Assembly: GCA_030770545.1 (NCBI GenBank)
Contig: CM061091.1
Coordinates: forward strand, 12,146,501 to 12,210,500
Direction of reading: 5' to 3'
From: Macropodus opercularis
Taxonomy: Eukaryota; Chordata; Actinopteri; Anabantiformes; Osphronemidae
DNA: 64,000 nucleotides
Under the pieces are notes generated by a model. That model was not told where the DNA came from, made no database searches, and saw only the letters and a program-made list of their open reading frames with translations. Position numbers and translations under genes: made by a program. Numbering within the stretch: the first letter of the stretch is position 1; each line of letters opens with the position of its first letter. Below are positions 47,871 through 57,885 of this stretch, one piece after another.

Positions 47871-48324
47871 TCACTGCTAAGGTCTGTGTGCCTGGTGGAT
47901 AGTCAACCTTTCATTCAAACCCAAAGGAGAACTGTCAACTCTCTCAGACATGTTTAAAGGTTTTTACATTCATGGAATTATGATGAGTTTACCGCAAGTT
48001 CGACCGATGTGCAAAACGACAGCATCCGCGATGCAAAAACAATCTGTCAGACTGTTGGCAGACCTTCGTTTGGCTTCAACCACGTGTATCTGTCACTGTC
48101 ATGGGCGATTCTCACGTGATACTGGTTCTTCTCCTACCTCGTGGCGTCCTGTTGGCAGAAGCCTTTAATTACTCAGATTTGTCCTTGTTTGCATATAACA
48201 CAGACAACGTCGATATAAACAGCATTTCCTGATTCCTCCGATTTTTAACGTATCGCACAATCACGGCCACTCTGAACCACACAACGAGTGACTGTGGATG
48301 CTGTGGCTCGGTGCAATTTCAATC

Positions 48325-48482
48325 AGTGGCTCCACCACTGAGGTCTAGACTAAAATATCTCATCAGCTTTTTGATGGACTGCCATGACATTTTGTACAGA
48401 CATTCATAATCCCCTGATTAGGTCTCCGGGTGGCTGTGGTGGTCCTGCGCCTTTTCCTCTAGCCTCACTGTGAGGTTGACAG
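48325..48482 (+). mobile_element. Fragment of a dispersed teleost repeat ('ATATCTC...GACTGCCATGA' type)
   Basis: Landmarks 'GGCTCCACCACTGA', 'TCTAGACTAAAATATCTCAT', 'GGACTGCCATGACATTTTGT' followed by 'ACAGACATTCAT', and 'CCTCTAGCCTCACTGTGAGG' occur in the order known from a very abundant fish repeat ('aaatatctcaacaactattggatggattgccatgaaatttggtacagacattcatg ... ccatgaggttgac'). It is diverged and non-coding. I do not assign the repeat class. Confidence 0.8.
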
Positions 48483-49282
48483 TGTCGTGACTCATCTGTT
48501 TGTCATATTTTCTATTTTGTACTCACGGGCTTCCATACTCTCAACATGTTCTCCCTCGTTTCACTTCCACATCTTCGTGCCCTTCCTGCATACAGACCCC
48601 CCCTCCCCTCCCCTCCTGCCTGTCTTTGACTTCTTTGCCTTTTTTGCGGATTTATTTCCCTCCGTGTGTTTGTCCGATCAGCCATTGTTGTCAAGCCTGT
48701 GTCAGCCATGTTGCCAAGCCATGCCCTGCCTCGGGCCTCAGGGCTTTAATGTCATCCCTGTATATAATCCTACTGTGTGATGTCTGGAGAAGAAGATTAT
48801 AGATTTTTCACCTGTGTTTTTGTGCACTTTGGAGAGTGCATTCATCTGTTTCTCTTGCCGCTCGTCAATGCACGACTGCAGGACATGTACAATTGCGGAG
48901 TTTATTTTCAGATCATCCTCCAGTTACAGTTTGTGATCACTCTGATATTCTCATCTTTAGCTCCGGGAAACCTGCAGGTAGGCGGGAAACACGGCACCTT
49001 TGCACAAACGATAAACAAAAAAAAATGCAGCACTCTTTCATTTCTACGCTACTACGCACTACCGTCAGGGTTTTCCGACAGTGCCGTGTTAAGAAGCAGA
49101 CACAGAAGGGTGCAGAAAACACACAATGGCCATTTTAAGAGGTTAGTTTTTGAGCAGTTAACTGCATGAAATACAAAAGTGATTTGTGAAAAATGTTCAA
49201 TATCTCTGCAGGTGCAGACAGTTTTAATAGAAAAATAGCGTTTAAATATTGAAGCTATTCATTTTCCACTTCATTTGGCGGC
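48483..49282. other. Intergenic spacer
   Basis: Contains a C/T-rich patch near 48596-48620. The 130-codon + strand frame at 48777-49169 has hydrophobic stretches but no family resemblance, and other-frame ORFs overlap it. No supported gene. Confidence 0.5.
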
Positions 49283-49300
49283 TGTGTGTGTGTGTGTGTG
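49283..49300 (+). repeat. (TG)9 microsatellite
   Basis: Nine uninterrupted TG units are read directly, immediately left of a possible regulatory block. Confidence 0.95.
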
Positions 49301-49435
49301 GTGGAGGATAACAGGGTCTCTGCAGCATATTAGTGGCCCCAGTGATTACTGAATAAAACAGAGAACCTTTTAATTCTTTCCAGGGATTACTGTTTAGTTA
49401 TAGCTCATTAAAAGAACATATTGGCTCCAGCTTTT
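49301..49435. promoter_or_regulatory. Possible small conserved non-coding element
   Basis: Contains GTGATTACTG and the bicoid-type core GGATTA at 49384-49389 in complex sequence, bounded on the left by the TG array and on the right by a T run. Function is inferred. Confidence 0.35.
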
Positions 49436-50166
49436 TTTTCCCCTATAACTTTACACCATTAAGTCAAGTCATTTCATTATTCGAACAAAACCATGAGACC
49501 TTGGGTTTAAGGATGTGACAGCACTCAAGAATACAAAAAGCACAGTGCGCCAGGCTGAACTGTTTTATTACGTGTTGGCTATGATTAGGCTGTTGAATAC
49601 TGTACGCGGCGGCCACGTCTCCCAGTGAAGGGTTTGTTGGTTTTTTGTTTTGTTTCTGAGAGTCTCGTATGACCCCTTGGTGTGTGGTTATTACTGTACA
49701 ATAGCAATAAGGAGTACAGCGCTTCCAATTGTGTTCAAAAAACACTGTCTGGTTTGACACCAGTCAACATAAATCAATCACAACTGAAAGGATAATTGCT
49801 GGGGACACACATGCCACCACATACATTACACTGTGCTGTACTTTGTACAACAGCAAAGACCGTTCTTCCATCAGTCGCTGCAGAGGTAGAGCTGTTTTCA
49901 CACAGATGAATGCCATCAGGATTTAAACCTTTGTTTCAGAAAATATAAACTGCTCCTCATCAGTTGTTGTCATACTGCAGAGTACTGTCTAAAAGAGAAT
50001 AAAAGATGTGTTGTACTTTCCCCTTAGCCGAGCCATTAGCGTCCAGGTTGCGCTTTGATCACGCTCAAACACGGGGCAAAAAGCTTGCCATTAGGAGAGA
50101 CGGAGCGAAACGTGAAAATAGGGATGACAGCCCAGGTCTAAGGCGTTCACAGTGCTGCCAAGTCAT

Positions 50167-50187
50167 ACACACACACACACACACACA
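50167..50187 (+). repeat. (AC)10 microsatellite
   Basis: Ten uninterrupted AC units plus a final A are read directly. Confidence 0.95.
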
Positions 50188-50489
50188 AAAAGCCAACAAG
50201 TTCATTCAGAAACGAACATACGGCCTCTGATGTCTCTAGAAACTTGATGCCTGCTCTTTACACGCAACATTCATTCATTTGAGTCACTGCACAACCTACA
50301 GTACTTCACTCACTTTGTTTTTCTGATTAGATACAAATCATTAGTAGCAGTTTTCATTTGTTCATTTACAAAGAAGCTGCTCCAACCACCCACCTAAACT
50401 GATTTAATGTATCTATTTATTTCTTTTGCTTAGACAACGAGACGTCCTCAGACCGAGGTACTGAGCTGGCATAGCTCTACCCCTTCAGC

Positions 50490-50610
50490 TCCTCGTCTGA
50501 AACCACCTTCCTGATGTATAATTCATATGGGATGTTCAGGGGACCCGAATGTGGTAATTAAGTTGTGTAAATGACAAGGTCATTAACAAAGTTTATATGG
50601 TAATGCCGTG
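50490..50610. promoter_or_regulatory. Possible small conserved non-coding element
   Basis: TAATTA at 50555-50560 lies within complex, frame-free sequence with ATTCATATGG upstream. Modest motif support. Confidence 0.35.
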
Positions 50611-51189
50611 CCCCAAAAGAAGACGGGCAGCAGGACCTGTCGTGTCGTGGATGCTGACCTCAGCAGGTTGCCCAACGGGGGCTGACGAGGCTTTGAGCGC
50701 TGCATTAGTAAGGGAAATGTTAAACAGCAGTACAGCGGTATTTACATAGACACCACCCAGTGGCAGGGACATACGCACCGATCGTTATGGTATTTATTGC
50801 GTTTAATCGACGTTGTCTTTTCAAGCTGAAGCGCAAACTAACTACATTCTTACCATTTCGTCAAACGCACTGACCCAGGTGTTAAGAACCGGACAGATTC
50901 TGTGATGTACACAACAGCTTTAACTTGATGAAAGCCGACTTTAAATCAACATGAGCAGATTCCGTCCCCTTGTTTGTCAGTGTAAAACAAGGTAGGTGCA
51001 ATTTAAAGTTGCTCTTGGTCAAAAAGACGCGAGACTGTCCAACTGGCGAACAATGGCTTGTACAAACCAAATTCATTAGAGACAAAGCGTTATAGTGGTG
51101 TAGCTTAGGGTGAAGCTCTGCCCCTGGATATTGATGATTAAACCCTTAATTTACAGATCGCGTTGCCTCATTCTTTCCCTTCTTCCTGG

Positions 51190-51880
51190 CACTGATGGCC
51201 TTGCTTTGACAAATCTAAGGCAACAGAGGGGCGACAGAAGAGCAGATACTGCAGTTAAGTGGATGTAAGTCAACCTGCCAATGAAGGGCGTCCCTTAATT
51301 GTAGCACTTGTGCGACAAATCAACATCAATGGCCCTGGAAACGCGGCCTTGAGAATCAAAGTGGCGTCGGTGAATCACACACCCAAACACGGCGTTAACG
51401 AACGAGGGCTGGAGACGTACATTCATCTTGACGTGATTTCGCCGCTAATGCCGTGAAACACACACCAGAGCTCATTCCACGCAAAATGCGAAGAGCTTAA
51501 GATGCAGCTAATGTTCTGTAAATCCATAATTCCTCCGCTAATTCTTTCCATTCAGACATGCTTCGTTGTGTGTTTTATTATTGTGTGTTTCAGACAAATC
51601 CACACACAAACAGGCCATTTGTGAATATCCAACTAACACTGGAGCGATTGGCCTAAGTAGGAAAATGTGTATTGCCACAAAAACCTGCTAAAGATTGAGT
51701 TTTAGGTAATGTAACAAAATGAGACAATAATGAAGACTAATGGCTCACCTCATTTGGTTGAATATGAAATTCATTTTGATTACTCTCCTGCTTTGAAAGG
51801 ATTTTACAATTTCTCTGAATTAGTCATTAGCTGTAATATTCCTACTAATGAAAATATCCACACCTTCGCTGGGTGAAGTA
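51190..51880. promoter_or_regulatory. Candidate conserved non-coding elements (two adjacent blocks)
   Basis: The first block (51190-51560) is unusually CpG-rich for the region around 51340-51450 and ends in AT-rich CTAAT cores near 51508-51543. The second block (51640-51880) packs AATTAG (51818-51823), CATTAG (51825-51830), GTAATATT (51833-51840) and CTAATG (51845-51850) into 33 bp. Neither has a convincing protein frame or repeat match. Homeodomain-responsive enhancers are the inferred role. Confidence 0.45.
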
Positions 51881-52339
51881 ATAACATATTTTAATTTCTT
51901 TACATTGTGAAGTACATGCGTGCTGTCAAAAAAAGGTCGGATTTTCCACACAGCGCACAATAGCGTGAGGCCTTTCAGAATTCGCTGGGTTGACTCACAA
52001 ATACATTCGCCGGCATCACATTCATCTTCTCACAGGCTTTGAGTGAATGCTAATTAGTGGTTTTACCTTTGTCGGATTTGATGCTAAAGCCTCGCTAATC
52101 CCAGCATCACTTCTGACAAGCTCTACACTAGTCACCGAGAGAGCGATTCTGACAGATAGGGTGAGATGTATGTGGAGACACTCACACACACTCACACGCA
52201 TACACATCCACTGGAGACTAACTAACTTTGTGAGAGACAAGGTTCTAACAAAGCCACACATACTGTTTGGTGAGGAACATGTTTGCTGGGTCACCTACTG
52301 GAGCTGTGGCACAGGGGGTGAAGCTCTGGGGCCTCGGTG

Positions 52340-52620
52340 TCCCTGACTTTCACCCGAATTCATCAAACGCGCCCCTCACAGGACTATAATTAACCCTGTG
52401 GGGCCTTGGCCCTTTTCCTGTCTAAAAGCACTGGACCATGCTGATTTCGGTTAACTTTATTAAATGCCTCAACCCACCTTCCAACCGACAATGTGCAAAT
52501 GCTGACAGTCTTTGCTAGAACTCTTGACTGATTAAATAAATGATTCCTTTGTTGTCATTCCTATCTGCAAGTGAAAAGCATTAGTCAAAAGACACATTGT
52601 GACTCATAGACACAATCAAA
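52340..52620. promoter_or_regulatory. Candidate conserved non-coding element
   Basis: TAATTAA at 52387-52393 lies at the left. An ATTAAATAAATGATT stretch runs directly into a SOX-type CTTTGTT (52547-52553) at the right. Complex and non-coding throughout. Confidence 0.45.
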
Positions 52621-53189
52621 GAAGATATTCATTCAACTTTTAAAGTAGTATTTTTTTTTCTTTACTCTGTCAAGTTAGAGACGTCTTCAATGGTTTCCTA
52701 CGTGTGCATTTTCAGCACTATGTTATAATGCACTGTATAATAGCTATTTATTCAATATGTCGCCAGTATGAACCACCCACAAAGAAAATCACGACAAAGC
52801 ATATAATTCACTCTCCTTGTCATTTTTTTAAATAATAAAACCGAAATTGAAAAAAACTGTCTCCAGTATCTGTCCTAGCACATCATGTAATTAATACTGT
52901 AAATCTAAATCCCTGTCAGGAGTCTTGTTAAAGTAAATATATTGTTATTTTTAAACTTTGAAGACTAATTAATCAAATGAATTAGTACAAAGATTTTAAT
53001 TTATTCCACAGTTGCACTGTTAGACTCAGATGTAGATGCATGTCAAGAAACTGTGGGCTAAGCATAATGGGGGGGAAAACTGCTTCGTCAAGAAATTCAT
53101 GGGACATCAAGTAAAGCAAAAGAACTTAGGAAAGAACTGGCATCAAAGCAGAGAAACACCCTGACATTATGCTGAGGACAGAGGAGAAC

Positions 53190-53490
53190 GTGCTGGAACC
53201 AGATTGAGAGGTTCTGCTTTAATTGTTCGTTCAATCACTGGTCGCTATGCAAAGGATTTTGGAGATGTCTGTGGGATTATGTTTCCACCAAATGAAACCA
53301 TGACGAATGTGCTTTTAACATGTGGTCTGAGCAGGAAGACGCTACAACATTTTTCATGCCAAAGCAGTAGAAAATTGCCCCGTGCATTCATATGCAAAAG
53401 CACGCCGCTCGCTGCCCATGGTGTAAACGGATGCAGCTACATGTTAAGTTAATTTATGTTCACTGTCAGTAATTAAAGCCTGATTCTAAG
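53190..53490. promoter_or_regulatory. Candidate conserved non-coding element with two octamer-like sites
   Basis: TATGCAAAG at 53246-53254 and TATGCAAA at 53391-53398 are octamer-like POU cores about 145 bp apart. A TAATTAAA core follows at about 53470. The 82-codon frame at 53204-53452 is not convincing as protein. Enhancer role is inferred. Confidence 0.4.
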
Positions 53491-53556
53491 CGACGTAAGA
53501 TTTGTCTTTCACAAGATGTGGGTCAAAACGTGGTCATTGCTTGTCATTCTCAATTG

Positions 53557-53588
53557 GTTTGTTGGGGCCGTTCCAAGCCCCAACAAAC
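53557..53588. repeat. Perfect 12-bp inverted repeat (hairpin)
   Basis: GTTTGTTGGGGC (53557-53568) and its exact reverse complement GCCCCAACAAAC (53577-53588) flank an 8-base loop. No poly(T) run or gene end makes it a terminator, and the window is not bacterial. It could fold in RNA from either strand or mark the edge of an old insertion. Confidence 0.85.
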
Positions 53589-55229
53589 GCTCCACCTCCA
53601 AAATTGCTCCTTTGACCATTTTGGTTATCCCCTTGCTCTGCTCGATTAGAGTCTACAAATGTAAAGATGAAGGTCATGGTAAGAAAAACAAAAAGAAACA
53701 AGAGGTACAGTAGTCTCCAGTGTCAAAGTCCGAGAGTTACAGACTTTAAGTAAAATGTCGCTTCGTGTTTTATGGTAAAATGAGCAAATCTCACACAGAA
53801 TTTTTAAATATGGAAGGTGTAGAACAGAATGAAAGAACTGAGGAGAGATACAAAAGGGGCAAAAAGTGTATTTTACACTTATTATTTACTCCAGCCTGAG
53901 GATAATGGCAGAACTTTCTAATAAAAACTTACTGTGCAGCTGGAGAATCAGCTTAATCGTACGGATAGACACAGTCTTTGTTGGTCTGTTGCTGCTAGAT
54001 ATAAAATCATTATTAGATGTGAGAACAAAAACACATAATTTCTTCTTTATAGAGTTGTTTAATTGGAATTTCACCTCAAAATAGTGACATGTTGATATTT
54101 AACACAGAGCGTAAATGAGTGAAGGGAAAATAAAGACTTACAGCCATGGTTTCGTCCTGAATTCAGAATATGCAAGTCTCTGCACCTGTAAAACAATATA
54201 TGCCTGCAATTAAAAGCTTTTTCTTTTTCAATCTGATGGTGCAGGTGTTTAAAATGCATAAGATTCATTTTCTAAATAGCCAGTCCTCTGGGCTTCTTGG
54301 AATGTCCTTACCGCAATAGGGTCACAAAAGAAACACTGAGGGAGGGAGAGAAGGACTTGATGAGCTTCGCTTACAGTAAACGTAGCTAAATTCTGCAGGA
54401 GACATTCTGTCCCCTAGTGGACATCAGGGTCCACTTTCTGTTTCAGCCGGTAAGACTGTACAATAACGAGCTAAGCAGCATCCGCTCTGCAACACACACT
54501 ACACAGCTGCCTGTAATTTATTGCCACTCATGCACATTTACATTTCTGTGTTGTCTGTCTGTGCAATTCAACATTTCACTTTGCAAAGGAATTTGTCATC
54601 CATTCAGTATTTGACATGTATTTATGGAACATGCTGCACTGTATAAATCAAAACTGAATGATGAAAGAATAAGAGGCCAAGGATTATATCCTGTGAATTT
54701 AGAGTCTGAGGAGAGTTGACATAGTATGTAATCGGATGATAGAGGAATGGTTGTAGTGGGAGGAAATGAAATCTCGGTGTCGCGTACAAAGACATGAAGC
54801 AAAGCAAATTTGATAAATGTAGGTCAATTTTCTCTAAAGATTTTCTCAATCTTCTCTTGGGGGTTGAATAAAATAAGTATCCAAAGTATTTCTCTGTCCA
54901 AACTTCTTCAAACTTCTGTAGGTAATAAGTGTTTCGCTGGTGAGGCTGAAGGCCTTTTGCCCTGTAACTCATCTGTAAGCGCACAGCAGGCGGGCGAACG
55001 TGTTTCTATTCAGGTGTGGACGCGTTGCTCAGTTCAAAACAAGAAAGTCTGGAGGTTAGCAACAAACGGACAAAGTGGTGCTGGTCTGTTGTATGTGACT
55101 AAGAGAAGAGAACAGGTCAACAACGACAACATGCAAGAACATTGCGCGGATCACTGAAACACACATGACCTACTATTAACAAGTGAAGCGATAATGCAGA
55201 TAAACAGAAAACAACGAATCGTCATTCTT
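53589..55229. other. Intergenic spacer
   Basis: AT-rich, without recognised genes or repeat families. Frames of 120 codons (54622-54984, minus) and 115 codons (54810-55157, plus) overlap on opposite strands and resemble no known protein. TCCCCTAGTGGAC at 54410-54422 is a weak CTCF-like word and is not claimed. Confidence 0.5.
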
Positions 55230-55560
55230 CATGAGACTGTCACGTGTCTTATTACATTATCATTGTTCCTCATGATTTCTGTCATTAAATCATAATGATG
55301 ACGAGCACTGGTTGTGATGTTTGGCCTAAGGCCCGAGGAGACTTTTAGAGTCATCGCTGCACGTGAGACATCTTAGCTGTCAGTAATGGCCTAAGACAGA
55401 ATTAGTAAACGCTGACGTGAGCGTTTAGTGTCTCTCATAATCATGGTGAGTAATATGACTTTAATGCTGCATAAACAAGAGAAATCATGCATAAAATCCT
55501 AAAATCATTATGTATTTTATACCCTAATGATCATTGCTGGAAATATCAAATTCTCACAAC
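55230..55560. promoter_or_regulatory. Candidate conserved non-coding element with ACGT-centred dyad
   Basis: The block contains a 22-nt dyad (55406-55427: arms TAAACGCT and AGCGTTTA around GACGTG), two copies of GGCCTAAG (55323-55330 and 55388-55395) and a 10-bp palindrome AATGATCATT (55526-55535). Homeodomain cores are frequent, including ATTAAATCATAATGATG from about 55284. It is frame-free and repeat-free. Confidence 0.5.
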
Positions 55561-56109
55561 TGCTACAGAATTTTAGATAACGAAAAAAGCAATTATTTTA
55601 ATTATAACTATTATATAGTCCCCTCATTATGATATAGCTCCCTCACTTGCACGTCACATAAATCAGCAGCGCCCGTAGACAGTCTTACATTAGACCTGTC
55701 AATACTCTATTCTACTAAAGAAACCACAATTGTATAATCTCAAATGCAATCAATAGCGTCAAATCAAGTGGCAACGGAGAAAACCCTATTGAGGAGTTGA
55801 TAATGAAAACTATAAATTAATGGCCCAGATATCGCTTGTGTTTAATATTTCATCGCGGCTCCACCTGTCAGTGACTCTGCTACAAGCAGTCGCTGACAGT
55901 CACACAGTTAATTTGTTTATGCCTGGAAAATCCATGTGTGGACAGTTCACAGCCCAGTGGAAAGTTCCAGTCACTACAGTATATCCAGCACGAGTAGATG
56001 GAACCAGTGCTCTGTTCGTCTCCACTCCAGCGTGTTTATGCTAATATTTGGTGACCGTACTTAATCCCAAGCAAGACGAGTTATTGTAGGTAAGTGATAA
56101 GTGAAGAGA

Positions 56110-56330
56110 GACAGATTACATGTTTATTTTGATGACTCAAACGAATCCTTTGCTCCAGCTGATGTTCCCATGTGAACTCTGTGTCTAATTATTCTGTGTG
56201 AGAGATAATTTAGCTCAGTTGACTACTAATTCCGATTAATCTCTCTCTCAAAGCTGTCATAACAAAGTCATCAATCTGCGGAGGTCAAGTTGCATCCACT
56301 AAGCGTTTTCTCAGCTCCGTGCTAATTGGA
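56110..56330. promoter_or_regulatory. Candidate conserved non-coding element with homeodomain palindrome
   Basis: TAAT (56227-56230) and ATTA (56235-56238) are separated by TCCG, a head-to-head homeodomain arrangement, and another TCTAATTATT lies near 56184. The block also has a TCATAACAAAG word near 56258. Complex, non-coding sequence. Confidence 0.45.
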
Positions 56331-57224
56331 CGTCTTTACAGACATACTGTACCAGAAAAGTATATGTGTTTATTTAGTTCAAATTGTAACACGGTAGGTT
56401 GAACCACAGTGCTGCATGTTGGCCATCTGGACGGTCACTCATGTACAAATAATAAAGTTATTCATGTCATATGGAGTCAGAGGAAACAGGAATTACCCAA
56501 AATAAACTTTTCAGATGTTCCCTTTGCTGTTTTCTATCAAAACACTCCTCACTGTATCAGAGCCTTTTGAAGCCCATGTGAATATTAAACACTGAAATAA
56601 AAGCAGGTTGTATGACTGTAGTTGAATGGTGTCTTTGTGTAGCAGCACTCATGGGAGTGCGTGTTCATTTTTTTAATATTAGGCTGTAGTTTTGAGCTTT
56701 TTGAAACAGTAACTTTTTTTTTTTGCATCAACCCAGATTTCATTCAACTATTAACTAGAGTTTCATGCATCCCATTGTTTAGTCAGTTACTGTAACTTCA
56801 TTGTACTGTATCTCTAAGCAGATCACTATTTTATTTTATTTTTTCTTACTTCACTGGCCCTGATTTTGCATAAATGCCACTAACGATAGCTGTAGTTTGT
56901 ACAGCTCACACACTTACCCGCTAAGAAAAGCAGTCTCACATTCCCATCCACTGCTACTTTAACTGAGGCTCAAATCTTTCATTAGCCTCTTTTCATTCAT
57001 ATTTAAAAATAGTGTAGATATGTTAGAAAGTTTGCTGAAATGATCATTGTGACATACAGTATCAAATATTAAAACTTAAACACGCGTTTACAGAAGCAGC
57101 AGAAATAATGGTTTTAGTTTCCCTTACTCAGGCGGCTTTCGCACTGCTGATGGTTAGTGGTCAGGTCTGCTGCCCTGAAGCCAGACAAAGATCAAGCACC
57201 GCTGTGATGCATCATCAGTTATTG
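56331..57224. other. Intergenic spacer
   Basis: AT-rich, with a T11 run at 56714-56724. No gene, repeat family or strong motif cluster was recognised. Confidence 0.5.
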
Positions 57225-57345
57225 TTCACTTAAATTCAAGTCAATACAATTTTTATTCTATAAACCCAAATGATATTTGAATCATAGGGCTTGGCTCTTC
57301 ATACCAACGTCAGTGTACAGCATCCCCCTCGGACTCCTAAACTAA
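57225..57345 (+). mobile_element. Percomorph long interspersed repeat, 5' edge fragment
   Basis: 'AAATTCAAGTCAATACAATT' continuing 'TTTATTCTATAAACCC' is the diverged form of the family's 'ttcaattcaattttatttatatagcgcc' edge. It is followed by 'CATAGGGCTTGGCTCTTC' and 'GTACAGCATCCCCCTCGGAC', which also occur in order in other copies. It has the same orientation as the copies at 23640 and 62700. Non-coding. Confidence 0.65.
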
Positions 57346-57660
57346 AACTGAAGGATATGTCCTGCAATAAACAATACTGAGAAACACTGTCCAATGAAGC
57401 TGCTGTAAGAGGACATTAACGGTAGAAACAGACTTAAAGGATGGATCCACACCAAAGAGAAGGATTTTCACCTCCCGCTTAGATCATCAGTGTTTGAAAC
57501 TTGTTGATATGTAATATGTATTTAAGCATAATATTATTGCAGGGGTTTGATTAACTGACCAAAAGAAAGAATTTCCAGTACATTTCACTGCTGCAAATAA
57601 TTACTCAAAGAACTGCCTCAGCACTCAATGCATAATGTTTAGACAGTACAACACAACACT

Positions 57661-57885
57661 GAAGCCACTGACAGGTGACGTGAATAACATTGATTATGTT
57701 GCTACAGTACAATGGCACCTGTCAAGGAGCAGGATATGTTAGGCAGCAAGTGAACAGTCAGTGCTTGATGTGTTGGAAGCAGGAAAAATGGCAAGTGTAA
57801 AGATCTGAGCAACTTTGACAAGGTCAAAGTTGTGATGGCTGGAAAATGGGGTTCAATGCATCACTAAAATGGCATATCCTACAGT
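57661..57885 (+). mobile_element. Tc1-type DNA transposon, 5' fragment with broken transposase start
   Basis: The run 'TGACAGGTGACGTGAATAAC', 'CACCTGTCAAGGAGCAGGAT', 'ATGTTAGGCAGCAAGTGAAC' and 'GATGTGTTGGAAGCAGGAAA' matches the leader of a fish Tc1-like element just before its transposase. At 57788 an ATG begins the remnant of the transposase N-terminus (known as MGKRKDLS...FDKG in intact relatives). Here it is broken: an indel after the ATG and a TGA stop at 57806-57808. Similarity ends by about 57885, so the helix-turn-helix and DDE catalytic regions are absent and no terminal inverted repeat pair is present. It is a dead fragment. Confidence 0.8.

Noticed and set aside
48777..49169. 130-codon + strand frame
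   Set aside because: Overlaps other open frames on both strands and has no family resemblance; chance length.
54622..55157. Opposed 120- and 115-codon frames
   Set aside because: They overlap on opposite strands and neither resembles a protein family.
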